The notes below the pieces were generated by a model that had not been told where the DNA came from, ran no database searches, and was given only the letters and a program-made list of their open reading frames with translations. A stretch of DNA of 11,662 nucleotides from CAZVRZ01 sp964629965 (GTDB lineage Bacteria > Chloroflexota > Anaerolineae > Anaerolineales > UBA4823), in the NCBI GenBank assembly GCA_964629965.1, contig CAZVRZ010000159.1, positions 1 to 11,662 on the forward strand, in the 5' to 3' direction. Positions 6,316 to 11,662 of the stretch are shown here, piece after piece; position 1 is the stretch's first letter, and every line of letters begins with the position of its first letter. The translations under genes and the position numbers were made by a program.

Positions 6316-9300
6316 ATGAAATCCAAGTTGTTTAGAGTTTTCTCGATCGTTGTGCTGCTCAGCATGCTGGCTTTTCCGGTCAGCGCGCAGCCGGCCGCTG
6401 CTCCCAGCGTGGCTTCGCAGGCTGCCAGCGGGCCTGAGACTTTCGAGCCCGCCGCCGCCAAGGCGGTGGTGTTCGGTGAGGTCAAAGGAGCCAAAGGCCT
6501 GGGCGGTTATATCGTCTTGCTCAAGGAACCGCCGCTGGTCAATTATAGCGGCGGCACCCTTGGAATGGCGCCGACCTCGCCGCAGGTAACCGGCGCGGCC
6601 AAGCTGGATATCAACTCGCCTGACAGCCAGGCCTATGTAGAATACCTGGACGGGCAGCAGACCAATTTCCTGGCCAACATAGAAAGCATGTTCGGACGCC
6701 CGGTTACAACCGTTTTTCGCTACCAATATGCGCTCAACGGCTTTTCGGCCCAGTTGACGCCCGAGGAGGCAGTTCAAATTGCCGGCCTACCGGAAGTACT
6801 CATGGTTCAACGAGATACGCCGGAAAAAATTGACACCGATTACGGCCCAAGCTGGATCGGCGCCGGGGAAATCTGGAATGGAACGGTCATTTCAGGCGGC
6901 GTCGGTACGAAGGGCGAAGGGATAATTGTCGGCATTCTTGATAGCGGTATCAACGCCGATCACCCGTCCTTTGCAGATGTGGGCGCTGATGGCTACAATC
7001 ACTCCAATCCTTTTGGAATCTTCCAATATAAAGGTATGTGCGAGCTGAACGCGTACTTCCTTCCCATTATAACCAGTGTAGGTGCTGCTCCAACAATGAG
7101 CGCTGAAGGAACTTCGCCGTTTGCCATACGCGCCAGCACATCCAGCACCACCACCATTGCTTGCAATGACAAGCTCATCGGAGGTTGGGAATTCAGTTAC
7201 CTGGTGCCTGAAGTCAGGAACGATCCCAAGTACATCGAATACCCAAGCCCAGAAGATGAAGATGGCCACGGCAGCCACACCTCCAGCACAAGCGCCGGCA
7301 ATGTCACCAACGCCGAGGTAACTTTACCAACCGGTACGTACTCGAGTACCATTTCGGGCGTTGCGCCGCATGCGAACATCATCATCTACGATGTCTGCGC
7401 AACAAATATCGACCCGAACGTGGGCGGCTGTTATCATTCTGCTTCGGCAGCAGCCGTCAACCAGGCCATCGCGGATGGCGTGGATGTGATCAACTTCTCC
7501 ATCGGTGGCGGCGATGATCCCTACAATAATGTTGTGGAAATCGCTTTCCTCAACGCAGTCAACGCCGGCGTGTTTGTCTCGACCTCGGCCGGCAACAGCG
7601 GCACCAGCGGCATCAATACGCTGGGGCACCTGGGGCCGTGGGTTTCCACCACCGCAGCTACCACACACAACCGCCAGTTGACCAATGTTCTGCAGGATAT
7701 GACCGGCGGCGATACAACTCCGCCCGCCGACTTGATCGGCGCGGGTGTAACGGGCAGCCTGGGCTCCACCCCGATCGTTTATGCGGGCGCAGCCCCCTAT
7801 AACAATGCACAATGTATGGCAGCGGATGGGGTCACCAATCCCTTCCCGGCCGGCACCTTCAGCGGGCAGATCGTGGTATGCGACCGCGGCACAGGCGCGC
7901 GCGTCGATAAGGCCAAGAACGTAGCAGCCGCCGGTGCAGCCGGTTTCGTCATGGCAAATAACGAGGCCAACGGCATCGGTCTCTCGGCAGATCAATACGT
8001 GATCCCAGGCGTTCACCTGACCTACGCCGATGGCGTGACGCTGAAAACATGGTTGGCCAGCGGCGCAGGCCACATGGCCTCTATTTCCGGCTTTGCGTCT
8101 GTGGTCGATCCCAACAAGGCCGATATCCTGGCCAGCTTCAGCTCGATCGGCCCTGGCAGTTCGAGCATGGAACTCGATGTACTCAAACCCACCAGCTCGG
8201 CTCCTGGCGTGTCCATCCTGGCAGCCGTGGCAACGGCTGATCTGGCTAATCCCGGCCCGGCAGAGTTCGAGTTCTACGATGGCACCTCGATGTCCAGCCC
8301 ACACAATGCCGGCGCGGCAGCCTTGCTCAAGGCAGTCCACCCGGATTGGACGCCGGTCGAGATCATGTCGGCACTTTCATCGACTACGACGCCCGAGGTG
8401 ATGAATCGAGAAAATGCCGCCCCAGCCAATTACTTTGAGATGGGCGCCGGGCGCGTGCAGGTCAACCAGGCGGCCCAGGCGGGCCTGATCTTGAACGAAA
8501 CCTTCAACAACTTCACGACTGCCGATCCCGGTAAGGGCGGCGATCCCAAGAAGCTCAACCTGGCCAGCTTCAAAGACAGCCAGTGCCTGGAAGGATGCTC
8601 CTGGGTGCGCACGGTGGAAGCCACCACGGCGGGCAGCGTGACCTGGACAGCCGAAGTAACCGGCACTGCCGGCCTGGGCATTCAGGTTACCCCCAGCTCG
8701 TTCACGCTGGCGGCTGGCGAAACCCAGGTATTCACGGTCACTGCGGATGTTGCCAGCTTGCCCAGCGGTACCTGGGTATTCGGCGAGGTACAACTGGTTC
8801 CTTCAGATAACACCATCCCCACGGCGCGCTTCCCCCTGGCAGCCAAGCCGACGGCCGGTATCCTGCCGGCGGCCGTGGAGATTCCCACCCGCCGCGACCT
8901 TGGTTCGAAGGTGTTGGCAGACTTGCAATCCAAGGCCATCAGCCAACTGACTACGGAAAGCTTTGGCCTGGTCAAAGCCGACATCACCTCGCAAGAAGTC
9001 TTTTCCGATACAGACAACGGCAGCGCTTTCGACAACCTGGCAGACGGCGTGTTCTTCGTCACCTACACGGTGCCAAGCGATGCCTTGCGATTTGTAGCCG
9101 AAGTTACTTATGCAGAGTCACCCGATGTGGATATGTTCGTCGGTCTGGATGACGGCGACGGCATACCGGAAGACGGCGAAATCGAGTGCACCAGCGCTAC
9201 GGCAGCTACCCTGGAATACTGCTCGGTGCTGAACCCGGCTGCCGGCACCTGGTGGATCCTGGTGCAAAACTATACGGGCTCCGACGATCAGCCGGACCTG

Positions 9301-10581
9301 ATCACACTGGCCGCGGCAGTGGTAAGCGGCGCTGATGCAGGTAACCTGGAGGTGACCGGCCCGGCCCAGGTACCGATGCTGACACCATTTGACCTGACGC
9401 TGGCATACGATGTGACCGGCGCGGCGCCCGGCGACCGCTATTACGGCGGCTTCTCGCTCGGCTCCAGCGCAGCCACACCCGACAACATCGCGGCCTTCAT
9501 CCCGGTCGACTTGCAGCGCTACAATGATGATGTAAGCAAGGGCGCCAGTGCTACCAACGTTAAAGTGGGCGATGTAGTTACCTATACCATCACTGTACGT
9601 CCCAACGTCACCGGCGAAATCGATCTGGCTTACGCCCTGGAAGATACGATCCCGGCAGGCATGACTTACGTGGATGGATCGGCAATCGCCAGCAGCGGCA
9701 CGGTCAGCGTGACCGGCAGCACACTCACCTGGAACGGCCTGATGCCCTGGCAAGGTGGTTACAGCATGACCACCAGCGACGAGGATCCCACCTACTGCAC
9801 GGTGCACTCGTATTATGCTGCCAACGATGGCGACCCAGATGCCTACGTCAACTTACAGCCGTTGGGCATCTCAGCCCAAGCAGACATCGTCGGCGATACG
9901 AAAACTTTCGTCGCCACTTCTTCGCGAACCTTTGAGTTTTACGGCACCGTATACGGCGGCGGCATCAACTTCACCGATGACGGTTTTGCCTTCCTCAACT
10001 CATCGGCGGGTAACTACCCATATATCAATCGCGACATTCCAGATCCGCGCGTGCCGAATAACCTGGCAGCCATCCTGTGGGCAGACTACGAGATCGTCTA
10101 CGATGCGGCTCTGAACTATGGGGTTAGCATCGCCACGTTGGGAGCCACTGCAACGCTCATCGAATACGATGACCTGCGTGTGTATGGTGATGACGATAAG
10201 CTGGATATGGAAATCTTGATGCGCACTTACGCCAGCCCATCCTGGTATGAAGTGATCTTCGCCTACGACAACATCAGCACAACTCTCGAGATCGGCACGG
10301 TCGGCGTGGAAAACGAGAGCGGCGCCAAGGGCACCAAGTTTGCTTACGATGATGCCGCCCTGGGCACGATCCATGACGGTATGGCGATCTGCTTCGATTG
10401 GTCTCTGCCGCAACCGGTGACCATCCAGTACGCAGTGACTGCCAATAGCGCTGGAACGCTAACCAATGCTGTCACATCGATCACTGATGATCTATATGCA
10501 GTAGAGACTACCACCAGCGTCGATGTTATCGTGACCACTCCTGATGTAGGTGTAACCCTGTGGAAGTCCACCCAGGAGTGA
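6316..10581 (+). CDS. Large secreted subtilisin-like serine protease (peptidase S8) with PA and multiple beta-sandwich domains
   Basis: This is a 1421-residue exported endopeptidase. The signal peptide is KSKLFR plus a hydrophobic core, with likely cleavage after VSA (about 24). An I9-type inhibitory prodomain spans about 62-170. The catalytic domain has D209 in GILDSG, H318 in DGHGSHT, oxyanion-hole N427 in SAGNSG and nucleophile S658 in GTSMSSPHNAG, so all are present. A protease-associated (PA) domain is inserted at about 485-595 (VVCDRG, AAGAAGFVMAN), as in lactocepin/Vpr-like enzymes. After the catalytic domain come a beta-sandwich (about 765-845), a PPC-like pre-peptidase domain (about 895-1005, with DVDMFVGLDDGDG), and a DUF11-like domain beginning about 1080. 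The last appears split by an inserted domain (about 1145-1360) and resumes to about 1400. No C-terminal anchor is visible. ATG 6316 follows GGAGGT. A 54-bp in-frame extension from TTG 6262 would bury the signal peptide and is unlikely. Likely role: extracellular protein degradation. Confidence 0.95.
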   Translation: MKSKLFRVFSIVVLLSMLAFPVSAQPAAAPSVASQAASGPETFEPAAAKAVVFGEVKGAKGLGGYIVLLKEPPLVNYSGGTLGMAPTSPQVTGAAKLDINSPDSQAYVEYLDGQQTNFLANIESMFGRPVTTVFRYQYALNGFSAQLTPEEAVQIAGLPEVLMVQRDTPEKIDTDYGPSWIGAGEIWNGTVISGGVGTKGEGIIVGILDSGINADHPSFADVGADGYNHSNPFGIFQYKGMCELNAYFLPIITSVGAAPTMSAEGTSPFAIRASTSSTTTIACNDKLIGGWEFSYLVPEVRNDPKYIEYPSPEDEDGHGSHTSSTSAGNVTNAEVTLPTGTYSSTISGVAPHANIIIYDVCATNIDPNVGGCYHSASAAAVNQAIADGVDVINFSIGGGDDPYNNVVEIAFLNAVNAGVFVSTSAGNSGTSGINTLGHLGPWVSTTAATTHNRQLTNVLQDMTGGDTTPPADLIGAGVTGSLGSTPIVYAGAAPYNNAQCMAADGVTNPFPAGTFSGQIVVCDRGTGARVDKAKNVAAAGAAGFVMANNEANGIGLSADQYVIPGVHLTYADGVTLKTWLASGAGHMASISGFASVVDPNKADILASFSSIGPGSSSMELDVLKPTSSAPGVSILAAVATADLANPGPAEFEFYDGTSMSSPHNAGAAALLKAVHPDWTPVEIMSALSSTTTPEVMNRENAAPANYFEMGAGRVQVNQAAQAGLILNETFNNFTTADPGKGGDPKKLNLASFKDSQCLEGCSWVRTVEATTAGSVTWTAEVTGTAGLGIQVTPSSFTLAAGETQVFTVTADVASLPSGTWVFGEVQLVPSDNTIPTARFPLAAKPTAGILPAAVEIPTRRDLGSKVLADLQSKAISQLTTESFGLVKADITSQEVFSDTDNGSAFDNLADGVFFVTYTVPSDALRFVAEVTYAESPDVDMFVGLDDGDGIPEDGEIECTSATAATLEYCSVLNPAAGTWWILVQNYTGSDDQPDLITLAAAVVSGADAGNLEVTGPAQVPMLTPFDLTLAYDVTGAAPGDRYYGGFSLGSSAATPDNIAAFIPVDLQRYNDDVSKGASATNVKVGDVVTYTITVRPNVTGEIDLAYALEDTIPAGMTYVDGSAIASSGTVSVTGSTLTWNGLMPWQGGYSMTTSDEDPTYCTVHSYYAANDGDPDAYVNLQPLGISAQADIVGDTKTFVATSSRTFEFYGTVYGGGINFTDDGFAFLNSSAGNYPYINRDIPDPRVPNNLAAILWADYEIVYDAALNYGVSIATLGATATLIEYDDLRVYGDDDKLDMEILMRTYASPSWYEVIFAYDNISTTLEIGTVGVENESGAKGTKFAYDDAALGTIHDGMAICFDWSLPQPVTIQYAVTANSAGTLTNAVTSITDDLYAVETTTSVDVIVTTPDVGVTLWKSTQE

Positions 10582-10583
10582 AG

Positions 10584-10598
10584 CTGATCATTGATCAG
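10584..10598. repeat. 15-bp perfect palindrome after the S8 stop
   Basis: CTGATCA (10584-10590) and TGATCAG (10592-10598) form a perfect inverted repeat around a single T, beginning 2 bp after the S8 stop codon. As RNA it could fold into a 5-bp stem with a 5-nt loop. No T tract follows, so it is not an intrinsic terminator. It may be a protein-binding site or chance. Confidence 0.5.
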
Positions 10599-10673
10599 AT
10601 ACGCTGAACCTATGAAGTGACAGGCAAAATACTACCTGATGCGTCATAGATCCAGGCAAGATTCCTAACTAAG

Positions 10674-10711
10674 AAAGAGGCTGCTCTGAACATGTGGGCA
10701 GCCTCTTTTTT
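10674..10711 (+). terminator. Strong, probably bidirectional terminator between convergent genes
   Basis: AAAGAGGCTGC (10674-10684) pairs perfectly with GCAGCCTCTTT (10698-10708) around a 13-nt loop, with a run of T at 10706-10711 for plus-strand transcripts. On the minus strand the same stem is followed by TTTCTTAG, so it can also end the convergent polysaccharide gene, whose stop lies at 10728-10730. The 92 bp between the S8 stop and this stem hold nothing else I recognise apart from the palindrome. Confidence 0.9.
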
Positions 10712-10727
10712 ATTGTGTGAAAGGCAT

Positions 10728-11662
10728 TTATTGCACGCTTTCAAAATCCACGTGCATCACCTTGACCCAGATACCGTGGGCGCGACAGGCCGCCAACAAG
10801 CGCTGCCCGGCAGGCATTTCCAGCAAACCGGTGCTGCTGACGATCACGCCGGAGAACGTGTGCTCACCTGCCAGGTTCTCAAGGTAGCGGCACCCGCCCA
10901 GAACGTCAACACTCCGGATCGAACGCCCCCACAAGCGCTCATCTTCATCCAAGAAACCCATGGGGCGGAAATCCAGGGAATGATCTTGCAACAGCCAAAG
11001 CAGCACAAATTCGCCGCTGCTGCCCGCACCATAGATCAACACGGCCTGGGTCTCGGCGCGGGAACGCTGGCGATGATAGAGGCGATCGAGAACGGTAAAA
11101 GAAGCCCGCGAACCGGCTAAAGCCAGGAACAAGACGATGGCGAAAAGAGCGAATACCTGGAGAGGAAACGTTTGCCAGGCATAGATCAGACGCAAAGAAA
11201 GCCAGGCAATGGCCGAAGCACCCAGCGCACCCAAGAGAGTGCGCCCTAGATCCTCAAAACTGAAATAGCTCCAGGCGCTGCGGTAAACGCCGGCCAGGAA
11301 AAAGCACAGGTACGCCGCCGCCAGGGCAAAGGGCCAGGATTGCAAGAACAACTGCATGCTGGCAGAAGTCATGTCCAACCCATAACCGATCCAGTAGGCC
11401 AGGTAGTAGCTGAAACTAACCAACAGCAGATCTAGCAGAATCTCGAGGACGCGCCGCTTGTAAGTCAGGTCGGCGATCAGGCGAGTAAAGCCTGCGGAGG
11501 CAGCATCGGCGGGCATGACCACTTTCAAACGGCCCAAGTAAGCCGTGAACAACAGCAGCCCCAATAAAACCAAAGGAACCAGCACCAGGCTGAGTTCATA
11601 GTTGAGAGCTTCCAGCCCCACCGCCGCGGGCGCAGCGGCAGACAATCTCACCGCGCGCGCCA
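10728..11662 (-). CDS. Membrane protein of surface-polysaccharide synthesis, FlaA1/CapD N-terminal-like (5' end outside window)
   Basis: The frame is open to the right edge, so the gene is partial; GTG at 11651 is only the first possible start inside the window. Counting from that codon, a hydrophobic helix at 20-40 ending in YLGRLKVV resembles the last membrane segment of MraY/WecA-type (GT4) phosphosugar transferases. Four more helices follow (about 68-90, 105-122, 138-158, 162-180) with the FlaA1/CapD-type signature GVYRSAWSYFSFEDLGR (121-137). A nucleotide-binding-like Rossmann segment then begins at LIYGAGSSGEF (205-215). The protein stops at residue 307, where CapD/WbpM-type dehydratases continue with a catalytic SDR domain, so that domain is absent. 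The likely role is in synthesis of lipid-linked or surface sugar polymers, but the reaction cannot be assigned. It ends convergently with the S8 gene at a shared terminator. Confidence 0.8.
   Translation of the reverse strand, partial: ARAVRLSAAAPAAVGLEALNYELSLVLVPLVLLGLLLFTAYLGRLKVVMPADAASAGFTRLIADLTYKRRVLEILLDLLLVSFSYYLAYWIGYGLDMTSASMQLFLQSWPFALAAAYLCFFLAGVYRSAWSYFSFEDLGRTLLGALGASAIAWLSLRLIYAWQTFPLQVFALFAIVLFLALAGSRASFTVLDRLYHRQRSRAETQAVLIYGAGSSGEFVLLWLLQDHSLDFRPMGFLDEDERLWGRSIRSVDVLGGCRYLENLAGEHTFSGVIVSSTGLLEMPAGQRLLAACRAHGIWVKVMHVDFESVQ

Noticed and set aside
7324..8340. A long minus-strand open frame (338 codons) inside the S8 gene, and another at 9118-9807.
   Set aside because: Both are antisense to strongly supported domains of the S8 protease, their translations are Cys/Gly/Arg-rich without motifs, and GC-rich genes commonly give such shadows.
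10692..11120. A plus-strand open frame of 142 codons opposite the polysaccharide gene.
   Set aside because: It begins within the terminator stem-loop, lacks motifs, and is antisense to a protein with clear membrane helices and a Rossmann motif.
1..11662. CRISPR arrays, insertion sequences, phage or defence genes.
   Set aside because: No regularly spaced direct repeats, transposase motifs or terminal inverted repeats were seen on reading through; all large frames are explained by housekeeping, exported or cell-envelope proteins.

Overview
The window looks like chromosomal DNA from a Chloroflexota bacterium, most likely Anaerolineae-like. This rests on my recognition of protein style, not on a search: large secreted peptidases with beta-rich tails, a secreted protein ending in a VFLPLLAR-type tail, and a membrane sugar-polymer protein that fuses a GT4-like helix to a FlaA1/CapD-like half. 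A run of 10 Ns at 2174-2183 shows it comes from a draft or metagenome assembly.

Layout. Positions 1-49 are the 3' half of a tRNA-Leu(UAG). It is followed after 50 bp by tig (trigger factor, TTG start) and clpP (ATP-dependent protease subunit), which form a protein-quality-control operon ending at a strong intrinsic terminator (2278-2334). The clpP 3' end is damaged by the assembly gap, with a reading-frame change near the catalytic Asp codon. Next come a HAD-IIA (NagD-type) phosphatase and rlmN (23S rRNA/tRNA adenine C2 methyltransferase), which overlap by 8 bp. A secreted zinc carboxypeptidase of family M14 starts 7 bp after rlmN. It has a TATAAT box 6 bp upstream of its ATG and no Shine-Dalgarno, which suggests a leaderless transcript.

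A gene-free stretch of about 400 bp (5917-6315) holds a sigma70-like promoter and a long potential leader. The leader carries an unusually complete Shine-Dalgarno sequence far from the start codon. It precedes a 1421-residue secreted subtilisin-like protease (S8) with an I9 prodomain, a PA insertion and several beta-sandwich modules. One of these modules, DUF11-like, appears to be split by an inserted domain of about 215 residues. The S8 gene is followed by a 15-bp palindrome and by a probably bidirectional terminator (10674-10711), which it shares with a convergent gene running off the right edge. That gene encodes a membrane protein of surface-polysaccharide synthesis type.

How the genes work together. 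tig and clpP act on cytoplasmic protein folding and turnover. rlmN modifies the ribosome and tRNA. The two exported peptidases (an exo-acting M14 and an endo-acting S8) could jointly degrade extracellular protein, but they have separate control signals and nothing shows co-regulation. I see no CRISPR array, insertion sequence, phage gene or defence system. The points worth a second look are regulatory arrangements and domain architectures, not a clearly new multi-gene system.
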